DNA of 64,000 nucleotides. It comes from Bradyrhizobium canariense. Its GTDB lineage: Bacteria > Pseudomonadota > Alphaproteobacteria > Rhizobiales > Xanthobacteraceae. This document shows, piece by piece, positions 17,182 to 25,517 of this stretch. Numbering within the stretch: position 1 is the stretch's first letter; each line of letters begins with the position of its first letter. The stretch spans positions 1-64,000 of the forward strand of contig NZ_LT629750.1 of assembly GCF_900105125.1 (NCBI RefSeq), read 5' to 3'. Below the pieces are notes generated by a model that was not told the origin of the DNA, did no database searches, and saw nothing but the letters and a program-made list of their open reading frames with translations. The position numbers and the translations under genes were made by a program.

Positions 17182-17200
17182 GGTTCTGAGTGAATCAGAA
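17182..17200 (+). promoter_or_regulatory. Small inverted repeat after the Crp/Fnr gene
   Basis: TTCTGA and TCAGAA separated by GTGAA, within a TAGAGCTTTTCGG context that resembles a dispersed rhizobial repeat. No T-run; terminator activity doubtful. Confidence 0.35.
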
Positions 17201-17351
17201 AATGCCGGAGCGCGGGGGAACGCGTGTCGTATGCCGGCCGGTGCCAGCTCACTTCCAGATGTTTATCGCCGCCAATGTGATGCAGCTAACATTCGTTTGA
17301 GCCGCTTTGCGCTAGTCCACGGTGAGGCAGATCCATTCCGTGGAGGCTACC

Positions 17352-17591
17352 ATGCACGGCTCATTCGATCCAAGAGACGAAAACCAGGACCGTACCGAGC
17401 GGAGCTGGAGCGTCGGATTTTTTGCATTGCCGGTGCTTCTCGTGATCGCGCTGGTCGGGTTGGCGATCACCCAACCTTTGGCATCAAGCTGGATCTCTGA
17501 GGCCGTGCAGGCCGAGTTCGGCCCACCGCGAACGGCTCCGACACAGCTCGCGCGACCGGACACGCCAATCCGAACCGTCAAAGTCCACTGA
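17352..17591 (+). CDS. 79-residue single-pass membrane protein
   Basis: ATG 17352 has GGAGG six bases upstream. A polar, charged N-terminus (MHGSFDPRDENQDRTERSWS) leads to one helix (GFFALPVLLVIALVGLAITQ) and a proline-rich tail facing the periplasm. Not recognised. Convergent with the cyclase-family gene, 45 bases away. Confidence 0.6.
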   Translation: MHGSFDPRDENQDRTERSWSVGFFALPVLLVIALVGLAITQPLASSWISEAVQAEFGPPRTAPTQLARPDTPIRTVKVH

Positions 17592-17636
17592 CGCATTCGG
17601 CCCGTTGTGTCGCATCGATGGGGTTGCGTGCACGCT

Positions 17637-18413
17637 TCATCCATCGATGATTGCAACGGCCCGGGTCCAGCCGGCCGAAGCCCGCTCGATCTTGACCGGG
17701 AAGCACGACACCGTGAATCCGGTCGAGGGCAAGAGCTCCAGATTGTGCAGTTTTTCGATGTGGCAGTAGCCGATGTGGCGTCCGGCCTTGTGGCCTTCCC
17801 AGATCAGGCTGGCATCGCCGGTCTCGGCGAATTTCTTCGCGGTGTAGACAAATGGCGCGTCCCAGCTCCAGCCATCGATGCCGGTGAGGCGCACGCCGCG
17901 CTCCAGCAGATACATCGTGGCTTCGTAGCCCATGCCGCAGCCTGAATTGACATAATCCTGCCGGCCGTATTTGGCGCCGGCGCTGGTGTTGACCACGACG
18001 ATCTCGAGCGGCGACAGCGTGTGGCCGATGCGCTTGAGTTCGTTTTCGACATCCTTGGCAGTTGCGACATAGCCGTCGGGAAAATGACGGAAGTCCAGCT
18101 TCACCGCGGGCTGCAGACACCACTCCAGCGGCACCTCGTCGATGGTCCATGACCGCTCGCCACGATTCATCGTTGGGTGATAGTGATAGGGCGCGTCGAG
18201 ATGCGTGCCGTTATGGGTCGAAAGCTCCACGGTTTCCATCGCCCAGCCCTGTCCATCGGGCAGATCTTCCGCCTTCAGGCCTTCGAAGAAGCCCAGCATC
18301 CGTGGCAGACTCTTCTGATGGTCGTTGTACTGAATGACCGGATGGATGCCCGGCGGATCGGCCGGCACGTCGTTTTGCAGTGGCACGGAAATATCGATCA
18401 GCTTTCGCGCCAT
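17637..18413 (-). CDS. Cyclase-family hydrolase (kynurenine formamidase-like)
   Basis: 258 residues. The metal motif HxGTHxDxPxH is present as HNGTHLDAPYHYH (H67, H71, D73). Family members hydrolyse amide, ester or cyclic bonds, for example N-formylkynurenine or isatin. No signal peptide, so cytoplasmic. A second member of the family is encoded at 23463. Neighbours give no clear pathway. Confidence 0.85.
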   Translation of the reverse strand: MARKLIDISVPLQNDVPADPPGIHPVIQYNDHQKSLPRMLGFFEGLKAEDLPDGQGWAMETVELSTHNGTHLDAPYHYHPTMNRGERSWTIDEVPLEWCLQPAVKLDFRHFPDGYVATAKDVENELKRIGHTLSPLEIVVVNTSAGAKYGRQDYVNSGCGMGYEATMYLLERGVRLTGIDGWSWDAPFVYTAKKFAETGDASLIWEGHKAGRHIGYCHIEKLHNLELLPSTGFTVSCFPVKIERASAGWTRAVAIIDG

Positions 18414-18578
18414 GGCGCTTCCCTCCGGTGTTTTCGTTTTCTGCTACCGGTATTCTGAAAGCCACGTTTCATTGGGTGTCAAGCGCTTCGGCCGCGGACG
18501 AGTGGCCAGCGCATGTCCTCGTGACGGCAAGCGCAATACTTGGCCTTCGTCCGCCTTGGCGCGGGTGACGGCCTCAAG

Positions 18579-20795
18579 TCAGGCTGTCGCGCCAGATCCG
18601 AGAGGTGTTACCACAGACGTTGTGAAAACTGACGGCCTCGACAAGCCATGGCTGGCCGTCGGTGCTGCGAATTCCCAAAGTCCGCATTCTGCTTCCGCGA
18701 AACCATTGTCACGGTAGAGATTACGTGCGGGGATGTTGCGCGGTGTTGGGATTATTCGCCCGCGCAGGGGGACCGATGAATCCTTCATTTCATCCAGAAT
18801 ATGGCGCAGGAAGGTATGCTCGATGCCCATTCCCAGCGCGCGGCAACTGACCGCGAACCCGACGATCTCGTGGTCGACAATGACGGCGGCGCCTACCATC
18901 CCGTGGTCTCCCAAGCGGTCCGACACGTCGATCGCAAAGAGCAGCGCGTTCGGGTTTCCGACCAGCGCGGCCAATTCGCTCGAGGAGAATTTTCTGCCTG
19001 TTGTATTGTACTGAGTCGTGCGCTGAAACAGTTCTTCGACCCTTGCCAATTTCGTTGAGGTCGAGGTCAGGCGTTCGATCCGGCATTGAATCTGAAGCGA
19101 TTCGATATATTGCGCCTCTCCGACAATTTCGGCTCGCAGATGCTGCCTTGCGATCTGCGCCTTGACCAGCGCGCTGCGCGCCGTCGCCTCCGCGGTAATG
19201 GTCGGTATCTGTAAACGCGGATCGTTGAGCAGACGCCTGCGCAGGCCGAAGGGATCCTCACCCCAGACCTCCACCTCCGGCAATCGCTGCCGGACGCGGT
19301 CGCGTTCAACGGGACTGTCGTCGATGAACAGGAATGTGTCGAGCCCGAAGCCCAATTCCTCCGCTATCGAGCGGATATTGTCGACCTTATTGTTCCAGTT
19401 GATGCGTAATGTCACGAAGTCATCAGGCTTGAGCAATCGCTGTGTCGGGTAATGGTCAGGATATTTCCATAACTCGCGCACAGTCGCCTCGTCGTTCTTG
19501 CTGACGCAGGCGAGCACGAAGCCGCGCTTCTTGAGACACAGCAGCGCTTCATGCAGGCCGAAATAGAGCCCGATAAAGGAGAACGCGCCGCTGATTTGCG
19601 GCGTCCATGCAAATGGACTGCCGGTTTCTGCAAGCACACCCGGCCACAAGGTGCCATCAAGATCCAGAATAACGCATTTCTTGCGCCCGATTCCCGTTAC
19701 GGTGACCAGTGTATCGATATGCTTCTCCGCTACAACCGTCTCACGGCAGTAAGGGTCACCACCAACGGCGTGGGCCAGCGGAGCTGTATCCGGGAAGATA
19801 TCGTGGACGGCAGCCTTTTCACTTTCCGGCCGCTGCAGCATCCACCCCGGCGAACCGAAATGGGTGAATCCCACCTGTCCATCGTCGAGCAGCCTTTCAG
19901 AGCCCACCGCGGCCAGAGCGGCGGCTATGTCGACCACGTAAACGTCAGAAAAGGCGTTCGCGAGTTCGGCAAGGGCAACATTCGTCAGCCGGAACCGGGT
20001 ACGGTGTCCCTTCACGCCTCGTTCTGCAAGTCCCAGCGGCTGCACTGTCGGTTCAGGCAGATTATCGATCAGGATGGGGGCGGATGTCAGCTCGCGGAGC
20101 TTGGTTAGAAGCTCGGTGGCATGAGCAATGTAGGCGGCATGAGGATTAAAGCCGTTGGCGAGGTCTTCGGCGACAAGATGTCGAGCCCGCAACGCGCCGA
20201 TCAACACGGCGTCGTGCTTGTGCTCGCTTGCAAAACGAATGTCGTCGGGGAACGTCGCCGATACACGCAAATCGACGTTTCGGCGCGCCGCCTCCCGGCG
20301 CAGAAAATCAGCTTCCATCTGGATGTCGCAATCGCCGAACAGAATGATGTCGACGCGTTTGCGGGCTTCGCTGAAATCGTCAAGGCCATAGGAAGCGCCG
20401 ACGGCCCAATAAGGTTCCGCTCCTTCCTTCAAATCGCGGCGATAGCGATCGATAATTTCAGCAGGATCGCGTCCATGGCTGGAGGCGAGCTTGGCGCCGA
20501 CCGCAGCCAATTCTTCCTCCGGAGTCTTCTCGGTCAGAATTTCACGCGACAGCAATTCCATGACCGAGCGTTCGACGGCATCGCGCAACATCGCTGGCGG
20601 GTCGCCGGTATTCGGAAGCAAGGCCGTCATGGCATCGCAATCTTCTGGAATGCGCCGGGGTTCAGCAAAATATTCCACAAGCGCGCTGATATCGCGATCG
20701 GCTGGCAAGCGCATATGGCTGATCGCATGGACGATCAACGTGCGGTCCTTGCTAACAGGCAACTGATGAACGAAGCGAGAGCGGCGCAAAATCAT
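18579..20795 (-). CDS. FkbH-like HAD-IIIC protein with N-terminal extension and GNAT-like C-terminus
   Basis: 738 residues. Residues 1-130 are an extension opening LRRSRFVHQLPVSKDRTLIV that I do not place with certainty; it recalls short peptide-binding domains. Residues about 145-350 form an SGNH-like part (ILFGDCDIQ). The HAD phosphatase motif DLDGTLW is at 378-384, with LACVSKNDE and FIDDSPVER following. The C-terminal 200 residues resemble a GNAT fold (ARNLYRDNGFAEAE). FkbH proteins normally load glycerate from bisphosphoglycerate onto a carrier protein, but no carrier or synthase gene is nearby. It follows the dioxygenase fusion gene by 78 bases, forming a two-gene unit. Confidence 0.8.
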   Translation of the reverse strand: MILRRSRFVHQLPVSKDRTLIVHAISHMRLPADRDISALVEYFAEPRRIPEDCDAMTALLPNTGDPPAMLRDAVERSVMELLSREILTEKTPEEELAAVGAKLASSHGRDPAEIIDRYRRDLKEGAEPYWAVGASYGLDDFSEARKRVDIILFGDCDIQMEADFLRREAARRNVDLRVSATFPDDIRFASEHKHDAVLIGALRARHLVAEDLANGFNPHAAYIAHATELLTKLRELTSAPILIDNLPEPTVQPLGLAERGVKGHRTRFRLTNVALAELANAFSDVYVVDIAAALAAVGSERLLDDGQVGFTHFGSPGWMLQRPESEKAAVHDIFPDTAPLAHAVGGDPYCRETVVAEKHIDTLVTVTGIGRKKCVILDLDGTLWPGVLAETGSPFAWTPQISGAFSFIGLYFGLHEALLCLKKRGFVLACVSKNDEATVRELWKYPDHYPTQRLLKPDDFVTLRINWNNKVDNIRSIAEELGFGLDTFLFIDDSPVERDRVRQRLPEVEVWGEDPFGLRRRLLNDPRLQIPTITAEATARSALVKAQIARQHLRAEIVGEAQYIESLQIQCRIERLTSTSTKLARVEELFQRTTQYNTTGRKFSSSELAALVGNPNALLFAIDVSDRLGDHGMVGAAVIVDHEIVGFAVSCRALGMGIEHTFLRHILDEMKDSSVPLRGRIIPTPRNIPARNLYRDNGFAEAECGLWEFAAPTASHGLSRPSVFTTSVVTPLGSGATA

Positions 20796-20873
20796 GTTTG
20801 AACGTTCCGGGATACAAATCGCAGTAGCCGGCGATTCAGCCGTTGCGGCTGCACAGAAGTGGAAAGCTACTCG

Positions 20874-22028
20874 CTACGCAACGTGTGTCATTTGGTGCAA
20901 CTCGGCGTCCTCCGGGAACAAGCGGTCCTGATCCCCAAGGTATTGTCTCTCGCCGATATGCAGCCTTGAATTATTGGCTTCACGTTTCTGCGCGTCTTCC
21001 TCTCCGTAGAGGAACGCCAGGAACGCGTAACGTTTCCCGCGAGTGATCTTCGTCACCTGATGAAGCGCGCCGCATGAAAACACGAGGGCACCGCCATCCG
21101 GCGGCCGGTAGACCTTGCGGCCAAACTCCGGAAACATCAGATCGCACCCGTCGAAGTCGCTGTTAAGATTGATCGAGACGGCGAAGCGCCGATGTTGCGC
21201 CCCGGCATTGAGGTTGTCGCGATGGCGGTGGAAATGGCCGCCGACCTCGCTGTCGTAGCAAGCGACGATGTAACGGTCCATTCGCGTAACCTGAAACTGA
21301 AAATATCGCTCTATCTCGGGAAGCAGTCGGCGCACGATCTGGTTGCGTATGAGATCGCGAATTTCGGGCACTGCCAGGATGACATCGCTGCGACGCTTGA
21401 GCCTCCAATCCGACAGTGTCGTGGTCTTGCCGGCAATGTCGAATTGAAAGCCGGAGTCCTCGCCACCTTGCTGTTCGTAGAACTGGATCAGAAAATCGCA
21501 AAGTTCGAAACTGAAGACGCGTGGCAGGATCAGCGCCGGTGCGGACATCGGAACCCCTGCGGAGTCGTCCACCGCTGGAAGATTGCGCAGAACGCCGCCT
21601 ACGGCTTCGGCGTGCCCTTGCGGGAAATCCCATGCAATATCGGCGACCGCCCGCAACATCGGGTCAAGCACGATGGTGCGGGGCATCTCGAGCGCCCCGT
21701 ATGATCGGCTTATTGCGCCATCGTAGTCGGCGAGAAAGAACAGCGCACTGCTGCTGATTTCGGCGAGTTTTGCGATATCTTCAGGCGGCTCGGTGAATAC
21801 GCAGCCCACGATCAGGTGATCTTCCTTGAAGAGATCGGCCTGGCTCAGCAGCTTGGCGAACTCCGCGTTTGCTCGCGGATTTGCGGGTGACCCGAAGAAG
21901 CTCAGTACGACCCAGCGTCCGGCGCTCGCCTGCAGGTCGAACGACCCGCCCGGGATCAGCTGCGCACTGAACCACGGCGCGCGTTCGCCCAAAACGATAT
22001 GATTTCCGGCTGCGGATTGATTTGTCAT
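20874..22028 (-). CDS. Redoxin-like domain fused to a 2-oxoglutarate/Fe(II) dioxygenase
   Basis: 384 residues. Residues about 8-150 look like an AhpC/TSA redoxin (LGERAPWFSAQLIPGG, VVLSFFGSPANPRANAEFAK), but the position of the peroxidatic cysteine holds no Cys, so it is probably not a peroxidase. Residues 165-345 are a prolyl-4-hydroxylase-type dioxygenase: HxD at H269-D271 (HFHRHRDN), distal H323 (GALHQV) and the 2OG-binding R333 (GKRYAF). The substrate is likely a peptide or carrier-bound group. It is the first gene of a unit with the FkbH-like gene. No signal peptide. Confidence 0.8.
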   Translation of the reverse strand: MTNQSAAGNHIVLGERAPWFSAQLIPGGSFDLQASAGRWVVLSFFGSPANPRANAEFAKLLSQADLFKEDHLIVGCVFTEPPEDIAKLAEISSSALFFLADYDGAISRSYGALEMPRTIVLDPMLRAVADIAWDFPQGHAEAVGGVLRNLPAVDDSAGVPMSAPALILPRVFSFELCDFLIQFYEQQGGEDSGFQFDIAGKTTTLSDWRLKRRSDVILAVPEIRDLIRNQIVRRLLPEIERYFQFQVTRMDRYIVACYDSEVGGHFHRHRDNLNAGAQHRRFAVSINLNSDFDGCDLMFPEFGRKVYRPPDGGALVFSCGALHQVTKITRGKRYAFLAFLYGEEDAQKREANNSRLHIGERQYLGDQDRLFPEDAELHQMTHVA

Positions 22029-22392
22029 GGCGAGCTCACGTGAAGGGCGCCTGTAAGGAAGGCGGTGAAATCGGAGAGGTCCGACCGGTGCTACCGGTCA
22101 GAAGTGGATTACGCCTAGGTAACTCTTCGACAACGCGAACTGCTCGAAAGATAGGGTTAATAATCTTAACAAAGTCTTCCCATGGCCCTGCGGCTACATT
22201 GCTTCGTGTTGCGGGGTGGTCGCGTCGGAAAAATTTTGAAACAAAAATCTTTTGTCACTCGTCCAAGCCGCCGAAAGGGCCCGTACGGTCGGACATGGCT
22301 ATTATCTCGCCGATTTGTCTCATCCGCCGATATTGGACAGGCAGGAACTCCACGCTGCCGGTGCTGACAGGCGAGGCGCGAGACCGATCGGA
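22029..22392. other. Intergenic region upstream of the dioxygenase unit
   Basis: 364 bases with no convincing gene. It holds a perfect hairpin (GACCGGT, loop GCT, ACCGGTC, 22083-22099) 55 bases upstream of the dioxygenase start, and an AT-rich patch around 22155-22175 (GGGTTAATAATCTTAACAAAG) containing the inverted pair GTTAA/TTAAC that may include the promoter. The Bug-receptor gene ends at 22393. Confidence 0.5.
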
Positions 22393-23403
22393 TCAGACAG
22401 GCTTGATGCCGGCTTTGGCGACGATGTCGCGCCATTTCGGCACCTCGTCGTCGATGCGCTTTCGCATGCCATCGGGTCCATTGGCGATGACCTCGAAACC
22501 ATTGTTCTGCAATTGCTCGGTGATGACGGGGCGCTTGAGAATCTCGATCGATTTGGCTGCGAGCAATTCGACTGCGGCAGGCGGGGTCTTCGCCGGTGCC
22601 AGAAAGCCCTGGAAGGTATCGGAAATAAAATCCTTGTAGCCAAGTTCGACCATGGTCGGCACTTCAGGCAAATCGAACCAGCGATGGGCGCCGGTGACGG
22701 CAAGCGCCTTCAAGGCGCCGGATTCGATATGCGGATGCGCCGGCGGCAATGCGGCGAACGCGACCTGCGTGGTGCCGCCGAGGATCGCCTGGATCGCCGG
22801 GCCCGCGCCGGAAAACGGCACATGCGTGATCTGGACGCCGGCGACGATCTTGAATAATTCGGCGGACAGATGCGGCGTCGTTCCGACACCCGGGCTCGCA
22901 TAATTGAGCTCGTCGGGATGGGCCTTGGCCCGTGCGATCAGCTCCGCGATGGAGTTTATGCCAAGCTTCGGATCGACCAGAATGACATTTGGTGAGGTTC
23001 CGAGTTCGGCAATCGGCGCGAAATCCTTGTAAGGGTCATAGGGGATTTTGGCATAGAGACCGGGATTGACGACATAGGCGCTCGATGTGAGCAGCAGCGT
23101 ATAGCCGTCCGGCTCGGCATGTGCCGAAAAGCCGATCCCGATATTGCCGCCGGCACCCGGCTTGTTCTCGACGATCACGGAGGCGCCGATGGCATCTCCG
23201 AGATGAGTCGAGAGGATGCGCGCCATGATATCGGTCGGGCCGGAATAGGCAAAGGGCACGATGATCTTGATGGTGTGGTCAGGATAGCCCGCGGCCTTTG
23301 CTGCCGTTGACCGAAGGCTGGATGTCGCAGCCGCACTCATCAAAAGGCCGGTGGCGCGCAGAACCGCGCGGCGCGATGGACGCGTGGGTTGCTTATCTGA
23401 CAT
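22393..23403 (-). CDS. TTT-family (Bug) solute-binding protein
   Basis: 336 residues from ATG 23403, with GGGGAG upstream. A twin-arginine signal (RPSRRAVLRATG) precedes the usual opening YPDHTIKIIVPFAYSGPTDIMAR. Family landmarks include ENKPGAGGNIGIG, AEPDGYTLLL, ITHVPFSGAGPA and LPEVPTMVELGYKDF. The gene follows the cyclase-family gene by 59 bases on the same strand, so the two may form an uptake/hydrolysis pair. No TctA/TctB gene nearby. Confidence 0.9.
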   Translation of the reverse strand: MSDKQPTRPSRRAVLRATGLLMSAAATSSLRSTAAKAAGYPDHTIKIIVPFAYSGPTDIMARILSTHLGDAIGASVIVENKPGAGGNIGIGFSAHAEPDGYTLLLTSSAYVVNPGLYAKIPYDPYKDFAPIAELGTSPNVILVDPKLGINSIAELIARAKAHPDELNYASPGVGTTPHLSAELFKIVAGVQITHVPFSGAGPAIQAILGGTTQVAFAALPPAHPHIESGALKALAVTGAHRWFDLPEVPTMVELGYKDFISDTFQGFLAPAKTPPAAVELLAAKSIEILKRPVITEQLQNNGFEVIANGPDGMRKRIDDEVPKWRDIVAKAGIKPV

Positions 23404-23462
23404 CGGTGTTTTCTCCCCTTGCGACGCTCGCTTTGCGCGGTTCTGCTTCCTCATACCGATGC

Positions 23463-24149
23463 CTACATGTCGAACACGGCCACGGCGCGGATCGGCGACG
23501 CGGTGCCATCGCGGAATTTCATCGGCAGACCGATGAAGGTGAACTGGCCCTTGCCGAGCAATGCTTCCAGATTGCACAGGCTTTCGATGTGGGTGATGTC
23601 GAGGTCGAGGCAGGCCTTGTGAACGAGGGAATTGACCTTGCCATCGGGGCCCGGCCGCATCGAGTCGATGCCGAAATGCACAACGCCTTGCTTCGCCAGC
23701 CATTCGGTGGCCTCGACATTCACCCCGGAATTGTCGGTCGAATATTCCTTGCGCGGAAAGGTCCGTTCGTGATGACCGGTACAGAGCAGGACGGTGCCGC
23801 CCTTCGGCACGGCAACGCCTGCCTTCTTCACCGCCGCCGCCAGATCGGAAGATGTGATCTCGGCGCGTGGCGCGATGTGGCGCAGGTCAAGGCAGATCCC
23901 CGGCACAATGCACTTCTCCAGCGGGTATTGGTCGATCGGGATGCCGCTCCTGCCGAAATGCCGGGGTGCGTCGATATGGGTGCCGGCGTGATCAGACATC
24001 GAGACGAACATCGAGGCGAGCCCATGCACATTGCCGGACTCGGTAAACGACTCCTCGTGGGTCTTCCAGATCGCCTGGAACGTGGGAGGATGGCCGGGAT
24101 AGCTGGGGGTGCGTAGGTAGAGGTCTCGACTGAGATCGACAATCTTCAC
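23463..24149 (-). CDS. Cyclase-family hydrolase
   Basis: 228 residues, GTG start at 24149 (VKIVDLSRDLYLRTPSYPGH). The metal motif is HAGTHIDAPRHF (H54, H58, D60, H64). Related to the protein encoded at 17637 but shorter and divergent. Cytoplasmic. Likely co-transcribed with the Bug receptor downstream, suggesting that the imported compound is its substrate or a precursor; this is inference. Confidence 0.85.
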   Translation of the reverse strand: MKIVDLSRDLYLRTPSYPGHPPTFQAIWKTHEESFTESGNVHGLASMFVSMSDHAGTHIDAPRHFGRSGIPIDQYPLEKCIVPGICLDLRHIAPRAEITSSDLAAAVKKAGVAVPKGGTVLLCTGHHERTFPRKEYSTDNSGVNVEATEWLAKQGVVHFGIDSMRPGPDGKVNSLVHKACLDLDITHIESLCNLEALLGKGQFTFIGLPMKFRDGTASPIRAVAVFDM

Positions 24150-24374
24150 GATTGGTACCCTTTTTGGCAGTGATGGCCGGCCGTGTGCCGGATCGTCATG
24201 CTGGCGTTTTTCCGCTCTTGCTGCAAGAGAGCGGCGAGGTATGGCGTTCTCACAGCGCCATAATTGAATTCGCCGCTATTGCCGCACGTGCATAAATGCA
24301 GTTTAGAAGAGCCTGTCGTCAGCGGGATTTCGATGACCGGGTTTTCCGGTCATTTCATGGTCAGGGATTGAGAT

Positions 24375-25445
24375 ATGGGCAAACGAGGATTCTTTGAACG
24401 CCCTTCGGGTTTGACAATTGCCCAGATCGTTTCGCTGACGGGTGCTGAAGCCCGTGACGCGACGCGGCCTGAGCACCTGATCAAGGACGTCGCCCCGCTC
24501 GAACTCGCCGGGCCGGCGGATCTCACCTTCATCGACAGCAATAAATACGCCGATGATCTGGCGACGACGCGCGCCGGAGCCTGCCTGATGCCGGAGCGTT
24601 TTGAGGGGCGGGCGCCCGACAATCTCATCGTGCTGCGCACATCGGAGCCTTACCGCGCGTTCGTCGCCGTGCACAGCGCGCTATATCCTCAGTCGCTGCG
24701 CCCGGCCTCGCTGTTCGAGGGCAATGATATTGCGCCGGGCGCGACCATCCATCCCACGGCGCGGCTGGAGAGCGAGGTAACCGTCGACCCGGGCGTCGTG
24801 ATCGGACCTCGCGCCCAGATTGGCGCAGGAACCATTATCGCCGCGAACGCCGTGATCGGGCCCAATGTGTCGATCGGCCGCGATTGCGTGATCGGCGCCG
24901 GAGCATCCATCATGCACGCGCTGATCGGCGATCGCGTGGTGATCCATCCCGGCTGCCGCATCGGGCAGGACGGCTTCGGTTACATCACAGGCGCCAAGCC
25001 GCTGAAGGTTCCGCAAACCGGCCGCGTGATCATCCAGAACGACGTCGAGATCGGGGCGGCGACCACGATCGACCGTGGCGGCATCAGAGACACCGTGATC
25101 GGAGAGGCATCAAAGATCGATAACCAATGTCAGATCGGACACAACGTCGTCCTGGGCCGCTATTGCATCGTCGTTGCGCAGTCGGGACTGAGCGGCAGCG
25201 TGACGCTCGAGGATTATGCCGCCCTTGGCGGCTCGGTCGGCCTTGCGCCGCACGTCACGATCGGCAGGGGCGCACAGGTCGCCGCGCGCTCGGGCGTTAT
25301 GAACGACGTTCCCGCAGGAGAAATCTGGGGTGGCTATCCGGCGAAGCCCAGAAAACAATGGATGCGGCAGGAAGCGGCGCTGGCCCGTCTTATCGCGGCC
25401 GGCGGTAAAGCTGCGGGGCCGGCCAAGCCTTCCGAGGGGAGTTGA
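24375..25445 (+). CDS. lpxD: UDP-3-O-(3-hydroxyacyl)glucosamine N-acyltransferase
   Basis: 356 residues. An N-terminal uridine-binding domain (DVAPLELAGPADLTFIDSNKYADDL) is followed by a long left-handed beta-helix of hexapeptide repeats (IHPTARLESEVTVDPGVVIG onwards) and a C-terminal helix. The catalytic histidine lies in QIGHNVVLG. The enzyme adds the N-linked acyl chain in lipid A synthesis at the inner face of the cytoplasmic membrane. The usual bamA-lpxD-fabZ-lpxA neighbours are absent, so this may be a second copy. Confidence 0.9.
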   Translation: MGKRGFFERPSGLTIAQIVSLTGAEARDATRPEHLIKDVAPLELAGPADLTFIDSNKYADDLATTRAGACLMPERFEGRAPDNLIVLRTSEPYRAFVAVHSALYPQSLRPASLFEGNDIAPGATIHPTARLESEVTVDPGVVIGPRAQIGAGTIIAANAVIGPNVSIGRDCVIGAGASIMHALIGDRVVIHPGCRIGQDGFGYITGAKPLKVPQTGRVIIQNDVEIGAATTIDRGGIRDTVIGEASKIDNQCQIGHNVVLGRYCIVVAQSGLSGSVTLEDYAALGGSVGLAPHVTIGRGAQVAARSGVMNDVPAGEIWGGYPAKPRKQWMRQEAALARLIAAGGKAAGPAKPSEGS

Positions 25446-25478
25446 ATTCCCCCAAGCCTAATCGATGCACATAAAGGC

Positions 25479-25500
25479 GAGACCGGATCATCCGGTTCTC
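25479..25500. terminator. Hairpin between convergent lpxD and ThDP-enzyme genes
   Basis: GAGACCGGATCATCCGGTTCTC forms a stem with one bulge between the two convergent stops. No T-run follows, so termination is uncertain. Confidence 0.4.
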
Positions 25501-25517
25501 ACCTGACCAGGCAAAAG

